Source: CAXSBR01 sp964252015
Lineage (GTDB): Bacteria > Actinomycetota > Actinomycetes > Mycobacteriales > Jatrophihabitantaceae
Assembly (NCBI GenBank): GCA_964252015.1
Contig: CAXULW010000012.1
Coordinates: forward strand, 42,257-106,256
DNA: 64,000 nucleotides
Direction of reading: 5' to 3'
Shown: positions 55,087 to 62,408 of the stretch, piece by piece
Position numbering within the stretch: the first letter of the stretch is position 1
How the letters are laid out: every line of letters begins with the position of its first letter
Position numbers and translations under genes: made by a program
Notes under the pieces: generated by a model
What the model was told of the DNA's origin: nothing
What the model saw: only the letters and a program-made list of their open reading frames with translations
The model's database searches: none

Positions 55087-55320
55087 AAGCGGACGATGAT
55101 CACCATGTCTGCCGCGTGGCTTCTCGACCGAGGATGGGGCCGCCTCGTACTCGTCCTCGCCGCCGCAACAGCAGGCGGCGTCGGGGCTTATCTCGGCGAT
55201 GCCGTCTACCGCGGCACGCTCACGCATCCTCATAACGTAGGCATGGGGGTTGGCGTCGGGCTCGTCGGCGGGATAGCCGGTGCAACGTTTCGCCATCGGT
55301 CCCGCGATCAGACGTCATAG
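55087..55320 (+). CDS. small membrane protein, cargo
   Basis: 77 residues from ATG 55087 (upstream starts exist). WGRLVLVLAAATAGGVGAYL forms one helix, then HPHNVGMGVGVGLVGGIAGA a glycine-rich second. Resembles small holin-like or channel-like proteins only in size. No family. Confidence 0.45.
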   Translation, partial: KRTMITMSAAWLLDRGWGRLVLVLAAATAGGVGAYLGDAVYRGTLTHPHNVGMGVGVGLVGGIAGATFRHRSRDQTS

Positions 55321-55427
55321 GACTCCCGCCACGAGATCATCTTTTCGACCGTTGCTATCCCGACATCCGATCATCGCGCATTTAGTAGGCGGGCGCAGGC
55401 GGGGCTTGGGTTCCGATCCGCAGCTCG

Positions 55428-55570
55428 CCCGATGTCAGCCCCGAAACGCCGCACCCGGCCCGACCGCCGCCCCGATCTTGGCAAGCTGGTGCGCTCCACC
55501 TTGGACGAGCTGACCACCGCGGGCGCGATCGACGACGACGCCCGCGTGGTCGAGATCATCGCCCGCTGGC
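55428..55570 (+). pseudogene. rusA-like fragment
   Basis: SAPKRRTRPDRRPDLGKLVR, STLDELTTAGAIDDDARVVE, cut after IIAR. It abuts a second rusA module that starts at once. Confidence 0.7.
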
Positions 55571-55757
55571 CGGTGACATCTTGGCGGCCACGTTCGTGCT
55601 GAAGGTCATCGCCCGCCGGTGCACGATCATGGGCTTCGACAAGCCCGATGGCCGGACCGAACCATCCCGCACCGTCGTCATCGGCGGCAGCCACGACGAG
55701 TACATCGCCGGGCTGAAGTCGGTCGCGGACGCAGCTGCGCTTGGTCGGCCGGGATGA
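55571..55757 (+). pseudogene. 3' end of the gene preceding rusA
   Basis: A single frame: GDILAATFVLKVIARRC, DKPDGRTEPSRTVVIGGS, YIAGLKSVADAA, ending in an ATGA overlap with the rusA start. The upstream partner of rusA in the ancestral module; its beginning is lost. Confidence 0.55.
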
Positions 55758-55980
55758 CCGTCTCCGACCCGGCGTCCCTGGCCACCGCCGGACTGGTTAT
55801 CGAGGTCGTGGGCACGCCCGCACCGCAGGGCTCGAAGTCGTTCGAGGGCTACCGCGGCGGCAAGCCCATCCTGGTGGAGTCCTGCTCGGCGGTGAAGCCG
55901 TGGAAGACGCCCGCGCGGTGCACATCGACGCCGTGAAGAAGTACGCCAAGGGGCACACCGGAGCAATCATTACCCGTCTT
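55754..55980 (+). pseudogene. rusA with internal deletion
   Basis: The only copy with a proper start: MTVSDPASLATAGLVIEVV, GTPAPQGSKSFEGYRGGKP, VESCSAVKPWK. It then jumps straight to EDARAVHIDAVKKYAKGH and TGAII. The lost middle is present in the copy at 57693, so the two together give a full RusA of about 155 residues. Confidence 0.75.
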
Positions 55981-56095
55981 GGCGAGCCCGTAGCCCGGTC
56001 GGGCGGACCAGTCCAGGTTGGGCACGGCTGCGGTCATCCACATTGCGTGAATGCCGGTGCGTGTGCACAGCGGGCGCAACCGCCATTCGGCGGAA

Positions 56096-56995
56096 CTACT
56101 CCGTGACGGTGAAGGTGAGCGGTGGGGTAGTGGCGTGGGCCTGGTCGCTGAGGTGCAGGGGTGCGGTGAGGTGCCAAGTGCCGGCTGGAATCGTGTAGCC
56201 GAGTTCGGGTCGGTAGCTGGCTGTGCCCACGAGCAGTGGAATCCGAACGGTCTTACCGGGGTGTGCCGTGAACCTGATGAGCGGTAGGCGTTGGCCGCCG
56301 GTGAAACCGCCGACGACGGCCCCGGTGGGATCGATGATCGAGGCGGTCAGGTGCCCGTTCGTAGCGATCGTGATTGGGTCCGTGCCGAGGTTGGTCAAGA
56401 GCAGCGCGTGCGTCGCCGTGTGGCCGCGGGTGATGCTCAGGTGGCCGTCCAGGACGATGTGCGCCCGGTTCGGGTCAATGGGTGAGGGGGCAGCGTCACG
56501 TCTGGCGGCTGGGCGTTGGGCTGGCGGTTGCGGTGCTGGCGGGTAAGGCAACGCGCCAACGTGGAGGCGAATGAACTCGCCGTAACGGGCGTGTAGTTCG
56601 GCTGCGACGGTTTCACCGGTCGGGTTCAGGTAGACGCGCACTGGCGGCCGTTGGTAGGTGGTGGTCAGCGTGGGGTATTGCTGAAGAACGTCTGAGTGGG
56701 GTCGCTGCACGCGACCCAGATCGCGACGTAGATCCGCCCACGCGGCCAGGTCCGCCGGTTCCGCCCGAATCAGGCGGAGCCAGTCACGGACACCGAGGGC
56801 AGCCGCGATCGCGTCGATCTCGCGCCGGTCCTGCTCAGTCGGGTCGATGACGGTCACGGCGATACCAGTCAGCCCACCGTGCGCGTCTCGTTCCAGCCGG
56901 GCCTCGGCGAACCGGTCCGCAACCAGGTCACGGACCCGGTTGAACAGCTCGTCCGCTTTGCCCTCCGCATACTCGCCCTCGCCAGGCTTCGCCAC
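56096..56995 (-). CDS. hypothetical protein, cargo
   Basis: 299 residues, two parts: a helical N-terminal half (ADELFNRVRDLVADRFAEA, TEQDRREIDAIAAALGV) and a strand-rich C-terminal half resembling an Ig-like fold (HIVLDGHLSITRGHTATH, then TLTFTV-like end). Intact, largest cargo gene of the array. No family recognised. Confidence 0.6.
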   Translation of the reverse strand: MAKPGEGEYAEGKADELFNRVRDLVADRFAEARLERDAHGGLTGIAVTVIDPTEQDRREIDAIAAALGVRDWLRLIRAEPADLAAWADLRRDLGRVQRPHSDVLQQYPTLTTTYQRPPVRVYLNPTGETVAAELHARYGEFIRLHVGALPYPPAPQPPAQRPAARRDAAPSPIDPNRAHIVLDGHLSITRGHTATHALLLTNLGTDPITIATNGHLTASIIDPTGAVVGGFTGGQRLPLIRFTAHPGKTVRIPLLVGTASYRPELGYTIPAGTWHLTAPLHLSDQAHATTPPLTFTVTE

Positions 56996-57110
56996 GGTCC
57001 CACTGTGGCACCCGTGTCAACGTAGACATCACCACGGTGTTCAAGGCTGCTCTGCTCGTTGCGCTGATGCTTGCCGGGTCCGTCTTGGACCCCCATCAGC
57101 CGTCTACCAC

Positions 57111-57190
57111 CACGTAGCGGTAGACCGTGGACGGCTGGACCTGATCGCCCGCGGTATCTGGTCGATGGTCATGCCCCGCAGGTCGTGCAC
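57111..57190 (-). pseudogene. serine resolvase 3' fragment (HTH, degraded)
   Basis: Covers the end of the HTH to GCAGGTCGTGCAC, the same edge as the copy at 45735. Downstream flank (57030-57110) shares GGTGTTCAAGGCTGC with 41.5 kb. Confidence 0.65.
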
Positions 57191-57200
57191 GCGGCGCCTT

Positions 57201-57590
57201 TCATCTCCGGGTGATCCACGAATGCGTCCGTTCGCGGTAGCAGCGGTGGATCCACATCTGCCGATCACCGAGCCGGACGAGGTCGTAACGGCGACGGTCA
57301 GACAGTGGGAAGGTGATCTCAGCGAGCGGGTAGGCCCCAAGGATCGTCGTGGGCATCGGCCCCGACGCGGCGCGCCAGAGTTGCACCTGATCCCCGATCA
57401 GGGCGAGGATTCGGGTTTGGGTGAACAACAGCTCGAAATTGCCAAAGCCGCCGAACCTTGGGTAGAGCCCGGTGAAGACGGGCACGGCATCATCGACCTG
57501 GACCCCGGCCTCATTGAAGCGGCGGCGGAGCTGTTGGTCGGCCGCATCGGCCGTGTGCTGTCGCCGGGCGCGTCTGGATGCGGCATTCAC
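57201..57590 (-). CDS. hypothetical protein, cargo
   Basis: Up to 129 residues. FGGFGNFELLFTQTRILALI and YDLVRLGDRQMWIHRCY suggest a strand-rich small domain; the start is unsure and the 3' end touches a resolvase fragment. No family. Confidence 0.45.
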   Translation of the reverse strand: MNAASRRARRQHTADAADQQLRRRFNEAGVQVDDAVPVFTGLYPRFGGFGNFELLFTQTRILALIGDQVQLWRAASGPMPTTILGAYPLAEITFPLSDRRRYDLVRLGDRQMWIHRCYRERTHSWITRR

Positions 57591-57692
57591 CGCACCACTA
57601 TCCGTTCACCCGGCGGTTTTGACCAACGAGCTGCGCGATGTGCCGCCTCTTCGTCTGCTCGTGAACGTCTGCACAACCCACCCGTGGTCGTC

Positions 57693-58027
57693 ATCGAAGG
57701 GTGGAGTCCTGCTCGGCGGTGAAGCCGTGGCGCGAAGCGGTCGTGGCTGCGGCTCGTTCAGCTATGAGCGCCGGCAGCAGGGCCACGCTCAACGGGCCCG
57801 TCGCGGTGACCATCGAGTTCTACCTTCGCCGGCCGCCGTCCATCCCCAGGGCGCGGACCCGACGGGATTGGCGTCCCGACCTCGACAAGTTGGTTCGATC
57901 GACCCTGGACGCGCTCACGACCGCTGAGGCCTACACGGACGACGCGCGCGTGGTGCACAGTGACGCCGTGAAGAACTACGCCAAGGGGCACACCGGGGCA
58001 ACCATTACCGTCCGGCCGAGCCCGTAG
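57693..58027 (+). pseudogene. rusA lacking only its N-terminus
   Basis: In frame from VESCSAVKPWREAV through TLNGPVAVTIEFYLRRPPS, RRDWRPDLDKLVRSTLDALT, DDARVVHSDAVKNYAKG to TGATITV: about 110 residues. Conserved RusA aspartates are present (PDLDK, DDARV). The first 35 or so residues are missing; unlikely to be active alone. Confidence 0.8.
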
Positions 58028-58093
58028 CCCGTGCGGGCGGACCAGTCAAGGTGGGCACGGCTGCGGTCATCCACATACGTGAACGGCAGTGCG

Positions 58094-58645
58094 ATGGTGG
58101 ACAGTGTGGGTATGGCCGCCTTCGAGCCCGGTTCGGAACTCAACCACGATCTGGACTGGGACCTCGTCCAGGATGGCTTCGTCGCTATGTTCTGGGACCG
58201 CGACCGACTCCAGGAAGCGCTCGACTGGCTGACCAACCACGGCTAACACGTCGTAAACCTGGACGCCGCGGCCTGGGCCGACCCCGACCGACTGGACGAC
58301 GACATCGCCGCCGGGCTGGACTTCCCGGACTACTACGGCCGCAACCTCAACGCCCTCGACGACTGTCTCAGCGATGTGGCCGAAGGCTCCTATGGCGTCT
58401 CAGCCGAAGCGACCGGGTTGGTGCTGGTCCTGATGAACTACGACCAGTTCGTGGCGGCCGACCCCGTGCAGGCGCACAAGTTCCTGGACATCTACGCCGG
58501 GCAAGCGCGGCACGCAGCGTTGATCGGGCACCGGATGAGCTGCCTGGTCCAGTCCAATGATCCTCAGCTGCAGCTGGCGCCAGTCGGTGCGCAATCGGTT
58601 CGATGGAACGGCCGGGAATTATCCGACCGAAGCCGAGGCATCTGA
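58094..58645 (+). pseudogene. barstar-family immunity gene with premature stop
   Basis: ATG at 58094; DWDLVQDGFVAMFWDRDRL; a TAA at 58244-58246 where homologues would have an aromatic residue after NHG. The same frame resumes as VVNLDAAAWADPD, LDFPDYYGRNLNALDDCLSD (the barstar signature) and GLVLVLMNYDQFV. A second shift near 58618 probably lengthened or altered the C-terminus. Barstars inhibit barnase-type RNases; no nuclease lies nearby. Confidence 0.7.
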
Positions 58646-58956
58646 TTCGTACGCGCTACTCGCGCCCGCCGGTTCAATCAGGTGGACGGCAACGCCGTTG
58701 CACGCGGAGTTCGAGTGGCGCCCGTGCTGATACTGATAGACGTGGTGCTCATCCCTCTGATGCTTGTCGTGCTCGGCCTGGGTCTGGTCGTGCGGTGTCA
58801 GGTGCAACGACTGCAGCGGTGGCCCGGCGTGAGGGTGAACCATCACTGTTGGCCCGTGCTGCTCATTCATCCTCAGCCCCGAGCCCTCTTCGCGTCGGTA
58901 GACCCGCCGCCGGGAAGGGCGGAACAGATCAACCTCCCCGGCACCGCCGGAAGATC
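58646..58956. other. no clear gene
   Basis: On the plus strand a weak frame with one hydrophobic helix (VLILIDVVLIPLMLVVLGLG at about 58720-58790) may be coding, but it has no ribosome site and overlaps the shifted barstar end. Confidence 0.3.
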
Positions 58957-59175
58957 TCAACGCTCATTGCGCGCCAGACGGAACTGTGCCCACGCGACGC
59001 TGCCCATGCCAACGACCAACGAGCCGCCCACGAATGACGCGGTTCCGTTGTGACCAGCGATGCCGAGGCCGAGGTCCACCGCCCCGAAGACCGCGCAGGC
59101 CAGCGCCACCCAGCGCAAAACGGCCGGTCTCAACACGCCCCTGCCATCCGGTGTGCGTTGGGCGCCGTTGGTCAT
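58957..59175 (-). CDS. 72-residue two-TM protein, cargo
   Basis: MTNGAQRTPDGRGVLRPAVL, a helix (RWVALACAVFGAVDLGLG), GHNGTAS, a second helix and ARNER. No family; typical cargo size. Confidence 0.5.
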   Translation of the reverse strand: MTNGAQRTPDGRGVLRPAVLRWVALACAVFGAVDLGLGIAGHNGTASFVGGSLVVGMGSVAWAQFRLARNER

Positions 59176-59308
59176 GCGCGAAGAATGCCACCATTTCGCC
59201 GTCCATGCACAGTCGTTCCTGACCGCCCACTTTGTTCAAGCGGTGATCTGCTCGACGGCCGCTCCGGCCACAAGCTCAGGAAGTGTCAGCGCTGGGCGAG
59301 ACCGGCGA

Positions 59309-59671
59309 TCAGGTGCGTCTGCGGACTCGGCCGTGATCGTCGATTTCGAACCGCTTGTGGGTGGCGGCCGCGAGCTGGGTGACGTCGATGGCGTCGGCAC
59401 GGTGGTTCAGGGTGTTGGCTGAGTGGAGCAGTTTCACCAGCGTCGCGGCTGACGCGGTCGGCCAAGTGTCGATAAATTGCTGGACCTGTTCGCTCGTCCA
59501 CCCATCGCCGGCCAGCCGGCCGAGTTGACCCGTCCAACGCTGCGCCGGGCGCAGCCGGGGTACATCGTCCAGAAACATCTGGCCCAGCTGCCGGAGGGCA
59601 TTGCTTTCACCGACCTCGGCAGAGTCGGCGGGAGCCGAGCGCAGTTCGAACCGAGCCAGTCGCAATCGCAT
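59309..59671 (-). CDS. hypothetical protein, cargo
   Basis: 120 residues from ATG 59671: MRLRLARFELRSAPAD, a helical centre (WTSEQVQQFIDTWP, AATLVKLLHSANTL), and HKRFEIDDHGRVRRRT at the end. Soluble, no family recognised. Confidence 0.5.
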   Translation of the reverse strand: MRLRLARFELRSAPADSAEVGESNALRQLGQMFLDDVPRLRPAQRWTGQLGRLAGDGWTSEQVQQFIDTWPTASAATLVKLLHSANTLNHRADAIDVTQLAAATHKRFEIDDHGRVRRRT

Positions 59672-59798
59672 GTCTGAAGTGTGCCCCGTTTCGAGGAATC
59701 CCTGCCTCGTGCGAATAGCAGAACCGCGACGACCAGGACGACGGCCGGACCGCGGATCGAATTGCCCCGAAGATCGAACAGGCAGATCGTTGGGGCTC

Positions 59799-60064
59799 AT
59801 GAGCGATGCGTCGACGCAAACCCAGGTCGTGGAGGGTTCCGTCAGCGCGCGATCATCGTCGGCATCGTCGTATGGATTGCGATCAAGTATCTGATTGGGC
59901 CCGTGACTCCCAGCGGGCGAGCCCGACATGTTCGGTGGCTGGCGTCCCCTTTGGGCCGGATCTTTCAGTGGGGTCTTCCTGCATTCTTCGTCATTGGCGG
60001 TGTCGGTGGTCTCGTGGTCGCTTTGATCGCCGCGCTTGCTGGGGTCAAGACCCTCGGCGGATAA
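59799..60064 (+). pseudogene. two-TM protein with frameshift
   Basis: MSDASTQTQVVEGS, a one-base shift near 59845, then QRAIIVGIVVWIAIKYLIG and FFVIGGVGGLVVALIAALAG. About 87 residues if repaired. Confidence 0.45.
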
Positions 60065-60112
60065 AGGCTCGCGCCGCATACGACCCGGTCGGTCAGGTGC
60101 TCGACGACACCA

Positions 60113-60817
60113 TCACTCCGATCGCCTGGTCAGTCGCGTCCTTGGCCGCAACAGACAAAATCCCGCCACCGCCCCATTCGGGGCGGCGACAGGATCAGAG
60201 TGAAGTTCATTGCGATGAATCACCGTCGTCACGCTGGCCGACGCTGTCCGGTGCCCACCTACCTCAACCCGGACGTAGCGGTAGACGGTGGAGGAACTGG
60301 AACTGACCGCCCGGGCGATCTGTTCGATGGTCATGCTGCGCAAGTCGTACAGCCGTTGCGCTTCCCGCTGCTGGGCAGGGGTGAACGTCCGTCGTCGGCC
60401 ACCCGCCCGACCACGGGCACGCGCAGCGGCCAACCCGGACTGCGTTCGTTCGATCAGCAGCTCCCGTTCCATGGCGGCGACCGCACCGATGATCGTGAAG
60501 ATCAGCCGACCGGCTGGAGTGGTCGTATCGATAGCCAGGTTCAAGATCTGCAGACCGACCCGCTGCTCGTCGAGGTGGTCGAGTAGACGCCCCAGGTCAC
60601 CGGTGTTTCGGCCGAGCCGGGAAAGCTCGACCACGACCAAGACATCGCCGGACCTCAGATGTCCGAGGCAGGCGTCCCACTGAGGGCGATGTGCGCCGCG
60701 TTTGCCGGATGCGGCTTCGGCGAAGACCCGGTCGCAGCCGTGGGCGCGAAGCTCGTCGAGCTGTCGGTCGAGGGATTGTTCGGGTGTGCTCACCCTGGCG
60801 TAACCGATAAGCGCCAT
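60113..60817 (-). CDS. serine site-specific resolvase, intact copy
   Basis: Up to 234 residues from ATG 60817, with AAGGAGA as ribosome site. Small serine recombinase: YARVS with catalytic Ser10, SRLGRN with Arg67 and Arg70, TTTPAGRLIFTIIGAVAAMER core and long helix, then a C-terminal HTH (SMTIEQIARAVSSSSSTVYRYV). Resolvases cut and rejoin two DNA sites through a Ser-DNA bond. The last 50 codons are unlike the other copies and cross hairpin copy 3, so the original stop may be lost. The only complete member of the family here, so it could act on all scars. Confidence 0.85.
   Translation of the reverse strand: MALIGYARVSTPEQSLDRQLDELRAHGCDRVFAEAASGKRGAHRPQWDACLGHLRSGDVLVVVELSRLGRNTGDLGRLLDHLDEQRVGLQILNLAIDTTTPAGRLIFTIIGAVAAMERELLIERTQSGLAAARARGRAGGRRRTFTPAQQREAQRLYDLRSMTIEQIARAVSSSSSTVYRYVRVEVGGHRTASASVTTVIHRNELHSDPVAAPNGAVAGFCLLRPRTRLTRRSE
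60157..60193 (-). terminator. GC-rich hairpin, copy 3 of 3
   Basis: AAAATCCCGCCACCGCCCC - ATTC - GGGGCGGCGACAGG. On the minus strand it ends in GGATTTTG, so it could terminate resolvase transcription. Confidence 0.55.
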
Positions 60818-60862
60818 CGTGGTGTTCTCCTTCTAGTTGGGCCTGGGTTCGGGCATGACGAA

Positions 60863-60890
60863 GTCCCGCAACCAAATCCGATTGCGGGAC
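60863..60890. promoter_or_regulatory. perfect inverted repeat upstream of intact resolvase
   Basis: GTCCCGCAA / TTGCGGGAC with a 10-base spacer, 46 bases upstream of the resolvase start. Resolvases often bind dyads beside their own gene, so this may be a recombination site or operator; a terminator is the alternative. Confidence 0.45.
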
Positions 60891-61386
60891 GTTGAATCTG
60901 GAACTGATCTGGGAGGGGGCGAGGCCCGCGTTTACTGCGGTTCAGGGGTCAGCCGGACCGTCCGCCGGTCCTCCCGCATAACGCTCGTCTACGGCATGGC
61001 TGGCTGTGTGAAGCCGAGCGGACGTTTGAATACTGAGTGATAGCAACGGTGTTCATGACAAACCGGGTGCCATGGCCGGCGGGGAATCATCGGTGACGGA
61101 CGGCACGTTGACGCTGACCATCGTGACGATGGTGACCGGCTCGATCCGTGGCCGATCCTGGCCGGGCGTGAAGCTGACCTCAGCAAGGCCGAGGCCGGGC
61201 GCGCGTCTCTCATGGCACGCGCACGGCCCAGCTTGGGCGTGTCGACTCCGGGTACGGGCTGATGCTGGGACCCGCGAGGCCCAGGCGCGTGCTGTTGCGG
61301 GTAAAGCCGTCTTCGTGGGACGTTGGAGCGACAATGTTTACTTCTGGCGCATCTGGAGTCAGCATCGTCGGTCCGGGCCAGCCACG
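60891..61386. other. no convincing gene
   Basis: About 500 bases. A frame on either strand covers 61053-61334, but neither has a ribosome site or motif. Confidence 0.35.
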
Positions 61387-61608
61387 ATGAATCGCCTTCC
61401 ATGGGTGCTGTGCGCGATATTGGGCGTAGGCGTGCTGGCGCTCTCTCGATACGTTTGGCTGAACAAAAAGCTGGTTCGAAGACCCAGCGAGGCGGACGAC
61501 CCGGAACGGTGGAACGAATTCATCGTGAGAGTTTGGATATCTGGAGTTTTCGCGCTGATGGGTAGCTTGATGATCGCGTCGGGCATATACGTAGCCGTCA
61601 CGATTTAG
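61387..61608 (+). CDS. 73-residue two-TM protein
   Basis: MNRLPWVLCAILGVGVLALS, a charged middle (EADDPERWNEFIVRVW), then a second helix. Looks like a small DUF6199-type membrane protein by pattern. Intact; outside the resolvase array proper. Confidence 0.5.
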   Translation: MNRLPWVLCAILGVGVLALSRYVWLNKKLVRRPSEADDPERWNEFIVRVWISGVFALMGSLMIASGIYVAVTI

Positions 61609-61814
61609 TCTGCCAACACGCCCGGGTTCACCGGCCCGTGTTCAATGTGTTCGCCTATTTCGGGGACCCGGTAGCGCTGAGCGCGATCTTGGCTACGTCT
61701 TTCGTCGTCGGGAATCCCCACGCGATGCGCATGATGCCGCGCACGGCGACCCGGTCCCACGTAAATTGACACCGACGAGTACGCGGTGAACTCGACGTCC
61801 AATCGCATGACCAT
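61605..61814 (-). CDS. possible small protein downstream of DUF932 module
   Basis: 69 residues from ATG 61814 (MVMRLDVEFTAYSSVSIYV...). The frame is open further upstream with coding look (HDRGWVRAHVEAAGARRWQV) but has no start codon, so this may be a 5'-truncated gene. Confidence 0.35.
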   Translation of the reverse strand: MVMRLDVEFTAYSSVSIYVGPGRRARHHAHRVGIPDDERRSQDRAQRYRVPEIGEHIEHGPVNPGVLAD

Positions 61815-61908
61815 GCTGACCTGCCAGCGGCGAGCGCCTGCGGCTTCGACATGAGCACGGACCCACCCCCGATCGTGGCGGGCGGGCCCGTGCTCGTACG
61901 GCCCGGGG

Positions 61909-62082
61909 TCAGACCTCGGTGAAGTCGAAGTACACCCGCAGTGCGTGGATGAACTCCAGCGTGCCCTTGACCCCGTCGGCCTTGCGGATGACCACCACGT
62001 ACGGCGCGGAGAACCCGATGACGCTGAAGTCCTCCTGCAGCTGCGTGGTGTCCCACGTCTGCTCGTTCGCCGGCGTGCTCAT
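61909..62082 (-). CDS. conserved small actinobacterial protein
   Basis: 57 residues: TWDTTQLQEDFSVIGFSAPY, VVVIRKADGVKGTLEF, RVYFDF. I recognise this short conserved protein from actinobacterial plasmids and elements, where it follows DUF932 genes; role unknown. Intact. Confidence 0.65.
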   Translation of the reverse strand: MSTPANEQTWDTTQLQEDFSVIGFSAPYVVVIRKADGVKGTLEFIHALRVYFDFTEV

Positions 62083-62083
62083 C

Positions 62084-62408
62084 TCAGCCACCTTCTTCGG
62101 CGGTGTTGTCCAGCCACTCGCGCACGCGGGCCACGCCCCATTCCTCGGCGAGGAACTTGATCTCAGCCCGTGGGCCGAGCCGGTTTATCCTCGCCGCCTT
62201 GGCGGTCATGACCTCGTGAACCGCCTCGATGAGGCATTCCCGGTCGAGGCCAAGCGTCCGGGCCAAACATCTCGTACTGCTTGAGGAGATCCGTGACGTC
62301 CTCACGTTCGACCATCATGCCGACATCAGGACCTTGTTCAGCGTCGACCATGAGCCCCGATCGATCTCGCCGAACCTGCCCTGCACGCTCAGCAGCTGTT
62401 GCGCTCAC
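62084..62408 (-). pseudogene. small helical protein, one-base insertion
   Basis: GTG 62408: EREDVTDLLKQYEMFG. One extra C in the GGCCCGG run near 62267 shifts to TLGLDRECLIEAVHEV and FLAEEWGVARVREWLDN. Ends just before the next small gene. Confidence 0.55.

Larger units (their letters stand above)
37098..60817. mobile_element. array of resolvase/rusA scars with cargo genes
   Basis: Twelve minus-strand fragments of one serine resolvase gene and ten plus-strand fragments of one rusA-like gene are spread through 24 kb, with small cargo genes between. In the best preserved units (40.3-41.0, 41.0-41.8, 45.3-45.8 kb) the order is rusA 3' end >, cargo <, resolvase 3' end <. The 3' ends of both genes are usually kept and the 5' ends lost. 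One intact resolvase closes the array on the right. Confidence 0.65.

Noticed and set aside
40300..58100. A CRISPR array or other regular short repeats
   Set aside because: Repeats are long gene fragments at irregular spacing; no 25-40-base direct repeats with unique spacers are seen.
37098..60817. A classical integron
   Set aside because: No tyrosine integron integrase, no attC-like folding sites at cassette joints, and both strands carry cargo.
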